Source: Nitrososphaerota archaeon
Lineage (GTDB): Archaea > Thermoproteota > Nitrososphaeria > Nitrososphaerales > JAPUIC01
Assembly (NCBI GenBank): GCA_027297425.1
Contig: JAPUIC010000121.1
Span: forward strand, 1 to 46,979
DNA: 46,979 bases
Direction: 5' to 3'
Position 1 is the first letter of the stretch; each line of letters opens with the position of its first letter. Both the position numbers and the translations under genes were made by a program. Below the pieces are notes generated by a model. It had not been told where the DNA came from, searched no databases, and saw only the letters and a list, made by a program, of their open reading frames with translations. This document shows positions 16,128 through 25,258 of this stretch, in pieces.

Positions 16128-17786
16128 CTAGAAGAGGTATACCTGAGGCGTTTGCTCCCTACCATCCTTGCTGGGAGTTCCTTCGTGTTTCTTCAGTGTT
16201 TTTCGCATTGTTTTCCCGGTTACAGTTTTCGGAAGAGATTCGATAAATTCGATCTCTTTGGGTACCTTGTAGGGAGCAATATTATCACGAGTAAAATTCC
16301 TAGTCGATTCTGCTAGATCTTTCGAGGGAACAAAGCCATCTTTCAGAACGATGAAGGCCTTAACCCTCTCTCTCTGGTCCGGATCTGCCACCCCTATCAC
16401 TGCTGATTCTAGCACAGATTCATGCTCAGCAAGCACATCTTCAACTTCCTTCGGGCCTATAAGATATCCTCGGCTTTTAATTAGGTCGTCTGTTCTGGAA
16501 ATATACCAAAAAAATCCATCTTTGTCAACCTTAACAAAGTCCCAAGTCAAGTACCAATCTCCGACGATTCTGCTCTTCCATTCCTCCTCTTGTTTTATGT
16601 AACCAGAAGTTAAGGCAACCCAATCCTTCTCCAAGGCTAGGTATCCAGTTTCTTCAGGATCGCATAGAGATCCATCTTTCCTAACAACAGCTACGGGGCA
16701 GCCACTCAACGGTTTTCCAAGTGATCCTAACTTCAGAACGCCTTGTCTGGTACATACGAATACATGACTCTCAGTTTGACCCAAGCAATCATAAAGCTCA
16801 GTTCCGATGCGTCGCTTCCACTCGTTAAATAATCCTGGCTCGACAGTTTCTCCTGAACTAAAAGCCATCTTGAGAGTCGACCCTGGATTCCCGATTATAT
16901 CATCAGGTACCCGTAACAACCTCCGGTAGATGGTAGGATTTCCGAGTATGTGCGTGGCACCGTATTTTTCGAGGTAACTCCAGACCTTCTCGGGATCAAA
17001 CCGACCTTGATATATACAGCATGAACCTCCTGCATAGAGAGTCCACCAAAAGCAGTACCCCCACGGCCACATCCAGGTCATCTCTATAGGAGTGAACATT
17101 CTATCGCCCTGATTCATGTGCAAGACGAATTTGGTATTGGGGTCGCCGACACTTATCATCCAAGCGTGTGTATGAGGAACGCCTTTAGGAAATCCTGTAG
17201 TTCCAGATGTATAGAGAACAAAAGCACCATCTTTGTTGGTAGTTCGATAGGCATCCAGATCGTCGCGCTCATGCTCCATCAAATTATCTATTGATTCATA
17301 CCCTTCTTGCACCCCGTTGAGTGTGAGGATTTTCTTTAACCCCGATGTTCGGCTCTTAACCGCTTCTAGCTCCGGAAGAAGGTCGGGTGCCACAACTGCC
17401 ATCTTTGCCTCGCAGTTGTTCAAGATAAACTCGAGCTCTCTTTCCTTGAACAGTGTACTTGTCGGAACAGCGATCGCTCCCAACTTAATGATGGCCAAGT
17501 TAATCGCCAAATACATCGGATGATTTCCCATTCTTACGAGTGCTCTATCTCCGAAACCTAGTCCTTGCCTCTTCAGTACGTTTCCTATCCGATTCACAAT
17601 ACCTTGAAGCCTTGCGAAGGAAAAAGTCTCATCTTCATGGTATATGGCGACTAACTTATCGCCATCATCTCTATCAGCCCACCTATCCAACGCAAGCGAT
17701 GCCATATTGAAGGTATCAGGAAGGTTGACCTCATAGAATTGATCTATGAAATTTCTTGAATACCAGTCTATCAGCTTCTGGTTCAA
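16128..17786 (-). CDS. AMP-binding acyl-CoA synthetase
   Basis: This adenylate-forming ligase activates a carboxylic acid as acyl-AMP and then forms the CoA thioester. Of its 552 residues, the phosphate-binding loop YTSGTTGFPKG (about 191-201) and the C-terminal catalytic lysine in PKTVTGKTMR are clear. The region DCLGQTE is motif A5. The substrate pocket (TWMWPWGYCFWW) is rich in aromatics, which might suit an aromatic or short-chain acid, but this is only a hint. The start is TTG at 17786 with GAGAGGTAA about 9 bases upstream. It lies 51 bases downstream of the ThDP enzyme on the same strand, so the two likely work in one pathway. Confidence 0.88.
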   Translation of the reverse strand: MNQKLIDWYSRNFIDQFYEVNLPDTFNMASLALDRWADRDDGDKLVAIYHEDETFSFARLQGIVNRIGNVLKRQGLGFGDRALVRMGNHPMYLAINLAIIKLGAIAVPTSTLFKERELEFILNNCEAKMAVVAPDLLPELEAVKSRTSGLKKILTLNGVQEGYESIDNLMEHERDDLDAYRTTNKDGAFVLYTSGTTGFPKGVPHTHAWMISVGDPNTKFVLHMNQGDRMFTPIEMTWMWPWGYCFWWTLYAGGSCCIYQGRFDPEKVWSYLEKYGATHILGNPTIYRRLLRVPDDIIGNPGSTLKMAFSSGETVEPGLFNEWKRRIGTELYDCLGQTESHVFVCTRQGVLKLGSLGKPLSGCPVAVVRKDGSLCDPEETGYLALEKDWVALTSGYIKQEEEWKSRIVGDWYLTWDFVKVDKDGFFWYISRTDDLIKSRGYLIGPKEVEDVLAEHESVLESAVIGVADPDQRERVKAFIVLKDGFVPSKDLAESTRNFTRDNIAPYKVPKEIEFIESLPKTVTGKTMRKTLKKHEGTPSKDGREQTPQVYLF

Positions 17787-17837
17787 CCAAGGTTACCTCT
17801 CTAGGCACCTAGGTCTAATCCAAATCATTGTCCCGGG

Positions 17838-19613
17838 TTACATCAGCTGAGTACAAACGTCTACTAATGCCAAATTGCCCTTCTTAACGATTTCTAGCCC
17901 CTTTCTTAGAGCATCTCTAACTTCTGATGGATCCTCTACTGGACCTATGCCGAACGCCCCAAATCCTCGGGCAATAGTGGCGAAGTCTGGTGGTGGTGAA
18001 TCGATCGCATTTCCAATTACAGCAGTACTCGGATCTCTACCCCGGAATTTAGCTATGCTTTGGGAGTGCTGGTAGTCGTTGTTGTACGACCTATTGTTGT
18101 GCATGACTACAAAAATGGGAATTTTATGATGAGTGGCTGTCCAGATCGCAGAAGTAGTCATGAGGAGGTCTCCATCAGGCTGTAGATCTATGATTATCTT
18201 GCCATTCCCTCGGTTGGCCAACGCCACCCCAATTGAGGCACCTAACCCATAGCCTAGACCAGCCCCTCCGTTAGCTCCGAAGGATAAGTTTGGTCTATCA
18301 TATGCCCATAGTCTCTGCTCCCACCTTGTCCGCTGAGACAGACTTCCTGAAGCTACTACCCAGTCTTCGTCTTTTATTACCTCCCATAGTTCATGTGCAA
18401 GCCAAGCAGTGGAAATCGGTTTCATGTTACTTTCGCTTTTTGCCTGCTCTAACCATTTCGTCTTCATGTCGTCATGTTCGGCCTTAAGTCGCACGAATCG
18501 CTCTCGATAAACCGATTCTCTGGTTGGGTCCTTCTTGATAAGATCTCTACATAATGAAGTAAGGTATGGGATTGCAGTGCTAGTATCAGCCGCGATTGAT
18601 AGATCTACAGGTGGAAGTTTCTGGAAGTCAGTTATAGTACTCCGGGTATAGAGATCTCGTAAGCTGATCTGAATAACCTTCGCGTCGTCCCTAATCAATG
18701 GCTTAGTCTCGCGTGTTTGTCTGTCGCTAATCGATATAGCCCCATACAAATCGATGGTGTCTAATGCCAATATCAGATCGGCATCTTTTCTAAGTTCTGA
18801 ACCCGTAAGATCTAGAGGGTGAGTCTTCGGGAAACTCAGGCGGCTTCCTAAGTCAATCACAGGTGCAGAAAGAGTTTCAGCGAGTTCTACCAAACTATCG
18901 ACGGCATTCGGATTTCTACCAACAGCGTCTGCAAGGATTACTGGATGAGATGCATCCACTAATAGTCTAGCTGCCTTATTCATCGCCTCTAGATCTCCTT
19001 GAGCTGGAGCTGGGATTGGATATAGTTCAACTCTAGGAAGATTCATAGGTTCAGTCAGTTTTTGTTCTTGCAAATCTGCATCGAAGCATATGTATACGGG
19101 CCCTTTTGGTTCAATCATAGCGCTCCTATAACCCCTCATTATCGATTCTGGAAAGCTTGAGACACTAGCAGGTTGATCATCCCACTTGACGTATTCTCTG
19201 ACGAGATTCCCCTGCAGAAGACCGGTGTGTATCCAATCGATCCAAGGCCTTCTCTTAGTTATATCCATAGGACCGGTCCCGCCCATAACTAGGACTGGGA
19301 CCTTGTCGACAAAAGCGTTGAACATCGCCATTGATGCATGTAGCAACCCTACGGTATCATGAAGCATTACAGCCATAGGCTTTCCTTTAGCCTTGAAGTA
19401 TCCATGTGAGATGGCGACTGCGATCTCTTCGTGGCATACCTCTATCACTTCAGGATTGCTATTACCACCGTAATTTACAACTGAGTCTTGGAGGCCTCTG
19501 AATGTTGCTCCAGGGTTCAAAGCGACATATTCTATCCCATACGCTTTCAACATATCAACTACGATATCTGATCCGTATTCAGCCTTCGATACTACTGTTT
19601 TCTCTTGAGACAT
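17838..19613 (-). CDS. ThDP-dependent decarboxylase/lyase family enzyme
   Basis: This thiamine-diphosphate enzyme belongs to the acetolactate synthase/benzoylformate decarboxylase/oxalyl-CoA decarboxylase superfamily. In 591 residues it shows the catalytic glutamate in CHEEIAVAISHGY near residue 62, the central nucleotide-fold domain, and the ThDP/Mg motif from PDGDLLM to HNN about 27 residues later near 490-520. It is not an obvious IlvB: no small regulatory subunit lies nearby. The partner is an acyl-CoA ligase, which would allow chemistry on a CoA thioester such as oxalyl-CoA or a 2-hydroxyacyl-CoA, or a 2-oxo acid. The substrate is unassigned. The start ATG is near the divergent membrane-protein gene. 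Confidence 0.85.
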   Translation of the reverse strand: MSQEKTVVSKAEYGSDIVVDMLKAYGIEYVALNPGATFRGLQDSVVNYGGNSNPEVIEVCHEEIAVAISHGYFKAKGKPMAVMLHDTVGLLHASMAMFNAFVDKVPVLVMGGTGPMDITKRRPWIDWIHTGLLQGNLVREYVKWDDQPASVSSFPESIMRGYRSAMIEPKGPVYICFDADLQEQKLTEPMNLPRVELYPIPAPAQGDLEAMNKAARLLVDASHPVILADAVGRNPNAVDSLVELAETLSAPVIDLGSRLSFPKTHPLDLTGSELRKDADLILALDTIDLYGAISISDRQTRETKPLIRDDAKVIQISLRDLYTRSTITDFQKLPPVDLSIAADTSTAIPYLTSLCRDLIKKDPTRESVYRERFVRLKAEHDDMKTKWLEQAKSESNMKPISTAWLAHELWEVIKDEDWVVASGSLSQRTRWEQRLWAYDRPNLSFGANGGAGLGYGLGASIGVALANRGNGKIIIDLQPDGDLLMTTSAIWTATHHKIPIFVVMHNNRSYNNDYQHSQSIAKFRGRDPSTAVIGNAIDSPPPDFATIARGFGAFGIGPVEDPSEVRDALRKGLEIVKKGNLALVDVCTQLM

Positions 19614-19712
19614 GAATCAGTTCGAGTTAGAGTAACTAAAATACATTACCGAAACGAAAAAATTAATCTATCCAAGCATATTTCCCATAGTACCCTGGGT
19701 CGCTTAAGCATA

Positions 19713-20132
19713 ATGGCTGCAAAGAAAGCAAGAGTATTTGGAACTGTTATCGTAATGTTATCTGGGACATATAATATTACAACGACTGTTGGTGCATTAA
19801 TCATACTAACTCTCACCGAGGTTGACAGGCCTCCAACCCAGGATGCACTCGTTGCATTCGTTATGATTTCGCTATCCATAGCTATTATCTCGTTAGGTAC
19901 TGGGCTGTTTATGTTTGGAAACGAGAAGAAGAGCGTTCGTGTCGGTCAGCTTCACCTTCTAACAGTATATGGAATTCTCACGATCTCGATCAGTATTATC
20001 GGATTATCATTCCCGGGAACCATAATTATGATTCTTTCGGGTATCCCATTGATAATATTTGGAGTGCTTCTTATAACATCTGATATCCTGATGAAGGTCA
20101 CCAATAAAGATGATTTCGACAAGGATCCCTGA
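19713..20132 (+). CDS. four-TM membrane protein of unknown function
   Basis: I do not recognise the family. From the ATG at 19713 the protein has 139 residues. It forms about four hydrophobic helices (roughly 8-32, 45-66, 79-97 and 100-122), with a short charged tail. The open frame extends further upstream to 19605, but that part overlaps the divergent ThDP gene and has no membrane or domain character, so the inner ATG is preferred. Its last 23 bases overlap the start of the glycosylase gene, so the two are co-transcribed. No function can be inferred from this alone. Confidence 0.7.
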   Translation: MAAKKARVFGTVIVMLSGTYNITTTVGALIILTLTEVDRPPTQDALVAFVMISLSIAIISLGTGLFMFGNEKKSVRVGQLHLLTVYGILTISISIIGLSFPGTIIMILSGIPLIIFGVLLITSDILMKVTNKDDFDKDP

Positions 20133-21036
20133 CGACCTGCTCGACCTAAATCATACGCTGCTCTCCGGTCAGGCATTTGGATGGAATGAAATCAATGGAT
20201 TTTGGTATGGAGTTGCTTATGGCCAAGTATTAAAAATAAAGCAGGACGGAGATCGGTTACTGTGGGATGCTAGTGACGTAGACAATACTCACGATTTAAT
20301 CAGGAAATACTTCAAACTAGATGAAAATCTTCCGAAGCTCCTAGAAAGATTTGAGGATCTAGATTTTTTTATTCAGAGGGCTATGACGAGGTTTAGGGGC
20401 CTTAGGCTGCTAAATCAGCAACCCTGGGAATGCATTCTCTCGTTTCTATGTTCTAGTCACTCGAATATCAAATCAATCAACAATATGATAAATAATCTTT
20501 CTATGAAATTTGGAGAGAGAATAGAATTCGATGGGATGACGTTTCATACAATTCCTAGTCCTGAGGCTCTAAGCCAGGCCTCGGCGAATGATCTCCTGTC
20601 CTGTAAAGTTGGATATAGAGCTAACTACATAAAAAAAGTAGCCCACGAAGTATCTGAAGGTATCGTTGACATTAACGCTCTCATGGCTCTCGAGTATGAT
20701 GTTGCAAAATCTAGATTATTAACATCAGAAAATGGCCACAAAATCATGAAAGGGGTGGGCCCAAAGGTTGCGGATTGTATTCTCCTATTCTCTATGGAAA
20801 AGAACGAAGCATTCCCTTGCGATATATGGATCTCAAGGGTAGTTCTAGCGAATTATAATCATCTGCTAGATAACGATCTCCTAGCCAGTCTCTCCAGATC
20901 TATCGAGCGTAAGATACCACTGTCAGGTGGAACATACTTGAAGATAGGAGATGTCATGCGACGGTATTTTGGGCCTAATGCAGGTTACGCCCAGCAGTAC
21001 CTTTATGCACTCATACGTCAAGAGTCTGGTAGATAG
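20110..21036 (+). CDS. OGG1-type 8-oxoguanine DNA glycosylase
   Basis: This base-excision repair enzyme removes 8-oxoguanine and can cleave the abasic strand. The 308 residues comprise an N-terminal OGG domain (about 1-110) and the HhH-GPD domain. The catalytic lysine is K219 in GVGPKVADC and the catalytic aspartate is D238 in PCDIW, with the normal spacing of 19 residues. This is the OGG1-like form with the extra N-terminal domain, not the shorter Ogg2 or AGOG. It overlaps the preceding membrane-protein gene by 23 bases. An aerobic terminal oxidase elsewhere in the window fits a need for oxidative-damage repair. Confidence 0.93.
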   Translation: MISTRIPDDLLDLNHTLLSGQAFGWNEINGFWYGVAYGQVLKIKQDGDRLLWDASDVDNTHDLIRKYFKLDENLPKLLERFEDLDFFIQRAMTRFRGLRLLNQQPWECILSFLCSSHSNIKSINNMINNLSMKFGERIEFDGMTFHTIPSPEALSQASANDLLSCKVGYRANYIKKVAHEVSEGIVDINALMALEYDVAKSRLLTSENGHKIMKGVGPKVADCILLFSMEKNEAFPCDIWISRVVLANYNHLLDNDLLASLSRSIERKIPLSGGTYLKIGDVMRRYFGPNAGYAQQYLYALIRQESGR

Positions 21037-21056
21037 CTGACGGATTAATTATCCAC

Positions 21057-22913
21057 TCAGATAAATGAAGGGCGTTTAGAGAGGAGTAGTGGTAACGACG
21101 AGGGAGCAAAGGGCATTTTACCAGATAGCTTATGGCACTCAATTACAAGGTCTTCAGGTTTCATACTACTGATCTTCCCGGTTTCCCGGTCTCTTATCGA
21201 GAGTACCCCACCCTCTACTTCTCGGTCACCATATATTACGACAAATCGTATCCACTCTTTCTCCGCTTCCCTAACCTTCTTGTTAATACTCTCATTCCTA
21301 TCATCTACATCAGCTCTAATATTTTCCAACCCTAGATTCTCTGCTAGGTTAATAGCCGCTTGAAGATGTTTACTAGATACCGGTAATATTCTTAATTGAA
21401 TTGGTGAGACCCAGAAAGGCAAGGAGGGACGCTTCCCCTCATTTTGCATCCTCCGTGACTTCTCTAAGAGCGCATAAATGCACCTCTCGATTGCTCCACT
21501 AGGCGAGTTATGTAGAATTATAGGAGATATCTTCGCACCTTCTGGGTCGGTGTAAGTAATGCCATAGCGTTCTGCGTTTTCTACGTCGATCTGATCTGTA
21601 GATAGGGCCGATGCCTTATCGAGATTGTCGATGTAATTGAACTCCCACTTGAAGCTGAAGTAGAAGAACCGCTCAGGCCATATTTCCACAAGAGCGGGCT
21701 TACCCAAGCTCTTTACTAGTGAAATTAGGAAATCCTTATTGTTAGCATAGAACTCCTCCGTAAATCGCATAGCAAGCTCGTAGTCATTTTTATCTATCCC
21801 TATGTCATTCAGTACCTCTACAGATAGATTAAACCTAGTGAAGGCTTCAGTTTTAGCTTGGTTCATGTCGAGACAAAATGCATGACAATCGGGCATTGTG
21901 AAAGCCCGCAGTCTCCTAAGTCCAACAAGCTCTCCGCTCTTTTCTCTCCTGAAGCTATATCTCGTAAGCTCATACATCTTGAATGGTAGATGTTTATACG
22001 AAATTTGGCAATCCTTAGCAATAAGAAATTGTCCAAAACAAGCACTAAATCTGAGAAAAAGTTCCTTATCTTCCGATCTAACGATATACTGTCTTGCGGG
22101 GAATCTTTGGAGGTAGCTTTCTAAGCTTGGATGGTTGGGATCATACATTATGGGAGTTTCAACCTCAACAGCGCCGTATTCTATGACCTTTTGAGTTACA
22201 TATCTCTCCAGTAAGGATTTCATCAACCTGCCTTTCGGATAATAGCGAAGGTTTCCTTGATCAGATCCAGGTTCATAGTCTACTAGGGATAATCTCTTCA
22301 TTAACTCTACATGAGGAGGAACTTGAGATACAGTCCTAGATTTTTCCATTTCATATTTAACTAGTTTTTCAAGCAGCTTAGATGATGAGAAATCATACCC
22401 AGCAAGTGGCTTCAAGTCGCCGTCAGTTCCAAGAATACACCATCGAGAAGTCATCGAAACTTCTGCCTTCAGGGCTTTCGAAGTGTCAACGACATCGCTA
22501 GAAGTTCCAGAAATTACCTTAAACTGCTCAGCAAGAGGGTGACCCTTAACCTTGATGGTAAACGACTTTGTCCATCCAAATGGGCTTCTATGGACTTCGA
22601 ATCCTTTATTTCGGATATCGTTCTCTAATAACTTCAATAACTTGAGAGCGCTGCCTGGTGGTGCTAGGTCACGACTAAGATGAGAGTAAGGGTAAAGAAC
22701 AATCTTTTTTGTCTTCAGAGTATCTAGTGAAGAAGAGAGTTCTTCGGAGACTTGCGCCAATATCTTCTCCGAATCGCCTTTCTCTACGGTGATGAAGAAA
22801 ACTACATGATCGTCAAGTCGTACAGGACCTCCGGGAACGTCATCTGCTATTTCTACTTCTTTGGAGATCGGAGAGTATTCTAGGAAATCTGAATGTAACT
22901 GGAGGATTCTCAA
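21057..22913 (-). CDS. thrS: threonyl-tRNA synthetase, archaeal type
   Basis: This enzyme charges tRNA-Thr. The first 140 or so residues form the archaeal D-aminoacyl-tRNA deacylase-like editing domain, which removes mischarged serine, rather than the bacterial N1/N2 domains. The class II catalytic core follows, with motif 2 at RYSFRREKSGELVGLRRLRA. Candidate zinc ligands are C in FSACFGQ, H in MPDCHAF and H in ILHNSPSGAIER. A C-terminal anticodon-binding domain completes 618 residues. The archaeal editing domain separates it clearly from bacterial ThrRS. It converges on the glycosylase gene with 20 bases between. Confidence 0.95.
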   Translation of the reverse strand: MRILQLHSDFLEYSPISKEVEIADDVPGGPVRLDDHVVFFITVEKGDSEKILAQVSEELSSSLDTLKTKKIVLYPYSHLSRDLAPPGSALKLLKLLENDIRNKGFEVHRSPFGWTKSFTIKVKGHPLAEQFKVISGTSSDVVDTSKALKAEVSMTSRWCILGTDGDLKPLAGYDFSSSKLLEKLVKYEMEKSRTVSQVPPHVELMKRLSLVDYEPGSDQGNLRYYPKGRLMKSLLERYVTQKVIEYGAVEVETPIMYDPNHPSLESYLQRFPARQYIVRSEDKELFLRFSACFGQFLIAKDCQISYKHLPFKMYELTRYSFRREKSGELVGLRRLRAFTMPDCHAFCLDMNQAKTEAFTRFNLSVEVLNDIGIDKNDYELAMRFTEEFYANNKDFLISLVKSLGKPALVEIWPERFFYFSFKWEFNYIDNLDKASALSTDQIDVENAERYGITYTDPEGAKISPIILHNSPSGAIERCIYALLEKSRRMQNEGKRPSLPFWVSPIQLRILPVSSKHLQAAINLAENLGLENIRADVDDRNESINKKVREAEKEWIRFVVIYGDREVEGGVLSIRDRETGKISSMKPEDLVIECHKLSGKMPFAPSSLPLLLSKRPSFI

Positions 22914-23014
22914 TGATCTTCTCCTTCGAATTTCTTTCGCATCTCATGGTTAAAGGTTACTGCGTGAATTGGATCCTAGGTCGATTTAAAAAAGGCTATC
23001 GCCCAGAGATCGTT

Positions 23015-23452
23015 ATGATCCAGTACAGGTACATTATCGTGATTCTGTTCGTTGTAGTTAATGCACTTCTACTTGCCACCTTTATCAGTATTACAAGTCA
23101 ATCTAGATTCGTGAGTTCTGACTTCTCAGGGGCTGTACCTAGATCCTTTTTCCTAGAGATCATAGAAGATACACCGTTATCGACTGAACATGCAGGTTGG
23201 TCTTGTATTGTTATAACCAGCAACGGCCAATTGGTCCTCTCAGGAACGGGATCATCTTTGCATATATTGAGAATCGGGCCGCCGTATCAGATCGAGTGTA
23301 ATAAAACTACGGATATTGAAGGAAATATTTTTTTCTATCTTAAGCTCATGTTCATTCCGGATGGGGATGAGCTCCCTACCAGCAGATATCTAGGGAGCGC
23401 TAACATTAACGAAGATAATCCAATAGGTAGAATCTCATGGCCTACTAGATGA
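23015..23452 (+). CDS. secreted or membrane-anchored hypothetical protein
   Basis: I do not recognise this protein. From the ATG at 23015 it has 145 residues, with one strongly hydrophobic N-terminal helix (about 5-28) that is either a signal peptide or an anchor. An extracytoplasmic domain of about 115 residues follows, rich in beta-forming and polar residues, with two cysteines (near 73 and 94) that could form a disulfide. The open frame runs up to 22913, but that part overlaps the thrS start and precedes the hydrophobic helix, so the later ATG is preferred. It converges on L13e. Confidence 0.6.
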   Translation: MIQYRYIIVILFVVVNALLLATFISITSQSRFVSSDFSGAVPRSFFLEIIEDTPLSTEHAGWSCIVITSNGQLVLSGTGSSLHILRIGPPYQIECNKTTDIEGNIFFYLKLMFIPDGDELPTSRYLGSANINEDNPIGRISWPTR

Positions 23453-23539
23453 GATGGTTTTTCGGTTAACTCCAAACTAAGGACTGAGCGGTGTTCATTA
23501 CGATCCGAACTAACTAGCTGAGTCGCAGTTATAGGCGGA

Positions 23540-23920
23540 TTAAACACCGGTAGGCTTTCTTGATGATTTTTCTACAGACTTCTTTGGAAGTTTGGTAGTC
23601 TTGGGCGGGAGATTCCAGTCTTTTATCGCCTTAATATTGACATCATATTGAGTTCCTCGTCTAAGATCGACTGATACGCGTAGACGTCTAGCATCCGCCA
23701 CTGATACTCCAGCACGTTGCAATTCAGGTAACGAAAAGCCTCTGCCCTCTCGAAAACCGCTTGGTCTATTCACACGAGAGGAAGGTTTGGTTCTGTTCGG
23801 TATAATGGTGGCCTTGGCCTTTGAAGATATATTGCGCTTCTCCGTTTGAATCGTGCCCTTTTTTCCTGTACGGTCTTCTTTCTGTTTAGTCGTTTTCTTT
23901 TGTTCCGCCAAAGCCATCAA
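23540..23920 (-). CDS. rpl13e: ribosomal protein L13e
   Basis: This large-subunit ribosomal protein is shared by eukaryotes and part of the TACK archaea. The 126 residues have a lysine/serine-rich basic N-terminal half (about 1-55). The conserved core contains RGFSLPELQRAGVSV and ARRLRVSVDLRRGT, the hallmark of the family, then a short basic tail. The start is ATG at 23920; a second ATG lies one codon later. L13e is absent from Euryarchaeota, so it helps place this genome in TACK. It has no ribosomal neighbours and seems monocistronic. Confidence 0.88.
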   Translation of the reverse strand: MMALAEQKKTTKQKEDRTGKKGTIQTEKRNISSKAKATIIPNRTKPSSRVNRPSGFREGRGFSLPELQRAGVSVADARRLRVSVDLRRGTQYDVNIKAIKDWNLPPKTTKLPKKSVEKSSRKPTGV

Positions 23921-24125
23921 TCGTCTAGGGGTTGTAATTAAAAACTCTTCTAACTAGAAGGTAGTTTGTTTATAATGATGTCAGCTGTATATTAAGAGTA
24001 GAATAGATGGTGTATTGTTCTATTTACTTTCTAACCCCTTTTTGAACAGTATCCAAATAAAATGGATCAGAATGTCGTTAGGATAAGGACTACATATATA
24101 GATGGATTTGCGGATACGTGATTAG

Positions 24126-24316
24126 CCCGCGGTAGCTCAGCTTGGTAGAGCTTCCGACCCATGAGGGGAAGATGCTGTAGAAGTTGGCCTGGGCTAACCT
24201 TGCCAGCCTATCAAGCTTACAGAAACCGGACTGTCGTCGGAGAGTTGTAGGCGTCCAAAGCCTCTACTCGGCGTATTCAAAAGGGGGGTTCCCCCATGAA
24301 ATTCCGACCCGCGGGA
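24126..24316 (+). tRNA. tRNA-Tyr(GUA) with four inferred introns
   Basis: The acceptor stem is CCCGCGG (24126-24132) with CCGCGGG (24309-24315) and discriminator A24316; C1-G72 is typical of archaeal tRNA-Tyr. The D-arm is at 24135-24151 and the anticodon GTA at 24177-24179 in loop CTGTAGA. A standard 74-nt cloverleaf results after removing four segments: 24157-24173 (17 nt, 30/31), 24181-24224 (44 nt, 37/38), 24241-24275 (35 nt, 53/54) and 24282-24302 (21 nt, 59/60). The T-arm then reads GTCGG TTCAAAT CCGAC. Introns 2 and 4 contain internal hairpins (GGGCT/AGCCT and GGGGG/CCCCC). A TATA-like TACATATATA (24091-24100) precedes the gene. Boundaries may shift by one or two bases. Confidence 0.87.
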
Positions 24317-24422
24317 CATTTTCGCAATAATAAATCAGTTACTTCTACAATACCAATAGGAATATTGAGATTAAGTAAAAATCAGTGTTCAACTATAATA
24401 AAAGCATAAAGTTTTTGAATAG

Positions 24423-25256
24423 GTGGCTAGGTTTAGCCGTTTCGAGATACCTGCTTCTATGTCAACAATCCCCATGTTATTGGCCGGGGGCATAATAATC
24501 ATAATCCTAGCATATTTTGCTCTCAGGTTGAGAACCTTAAATGGTAAAGGTGCTATTGCTACAATCGTCATAGGTATGGCCGTCCTTATTGGCGGTAGCC
24601 CTAGTTGGTTTATTCTAGTCTTGACATTCTTCGTGTTGGCTGCGATTTTTACCAGATTTAGATATTCTATAAAAGCTCAGATTGGCTTTGCTCAAGACAA
24701 AGGTGGAGCCAGAGGTTGGCCGAACGTTGTTGCTAATGGTGGTATTGTTGGTATTCTGGGTATTCTTGAATTTATTTCCAGTGAACCGATCTTCGTCGCA
24801 GCGTTTCTTGGAGCAATGGCCACAGCTATGGCAGATACTATGGCTACAGAGCTAGGATTGCTTAGTAAAAAAGCTCCAAGATATGTGTTTAATCTACGTA
24901 AAACGGTAAGCCCTGGAACATCGGGTGGGATTACGTTAGTTGGAACTGTATCCTCGATTGCGTTTTCATCAATAATTGGGGGCGTGGCGTATTCTGTAGG
25001 GCTTTTACCCATTGGTATTGAACAGATCTTCTTGATCGCTGTCGTAGCCGGCGTACTTGGGACATTTGTTGACAGCATGCTCGGAGCCAGCATACAAGGA
25101 CTGTATCTATCAGAGGATAAGAAGGGATTTACTGAGATTCGACGGCCAGATTCGAAGCTTGTAAAGGGATTCAGATGGATCGATAATAATGTGGTAAATG
25201 TGATAGGAACTCTTGTAGGTGCTCTGACAGCTGCCAGTTTGTTTTTGATAGTGTAG
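24423..25256 (+). CDS. DUF92 family membrane protein
   Basis: This is an integral membrane protein of about 277 residues with six to seven hydrophobic helices. The core contains FAQDKGGARGWPNVVANGG, the glycine-rich LRKTVSPGTSGGITLVGT, and GTFVDSMLGASIQG, a combination characteristic of DUF92 (TIGR00297) proteins. Plant members (VTE6) are phytyl-phosphate kinases, which suggests a kinase acting on isoprenoid phosphates, but the archaeal role is not established. The start is GTG at 24423, about 25 bases after a TATA-like CTATAATAAAA (24393-24403); an in-frame ATG at 24459 is the alternative. It converges on glyS with two bases between. Confidence 0.85.
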   Translation: MARFSRFEIPASMSTIPMLLAGGIIIIILAYFALRLRTLNGKGAIATIVIGMAVLIGGSPSWFILVLTFFVLAAIFTRFRYSIKAQIGFAQDKGGARGWPNVVANGGIVGILGILEFISSEPIFVAAFLGAMATAMADTMATELGLLSKKAPRYVFNLRKTVSPGTSGGITLVGTVSSIAFSSIIGGVAYSVGLLPIGIEQIFLIAVVAGVLGTFVDSMLGASIQGLYLSEDKKGFTEIRRPDSKLVKGFRWIDNNVVNVIGTLVGALTAASLFLIV

Positions 25257-25258
25257 CA

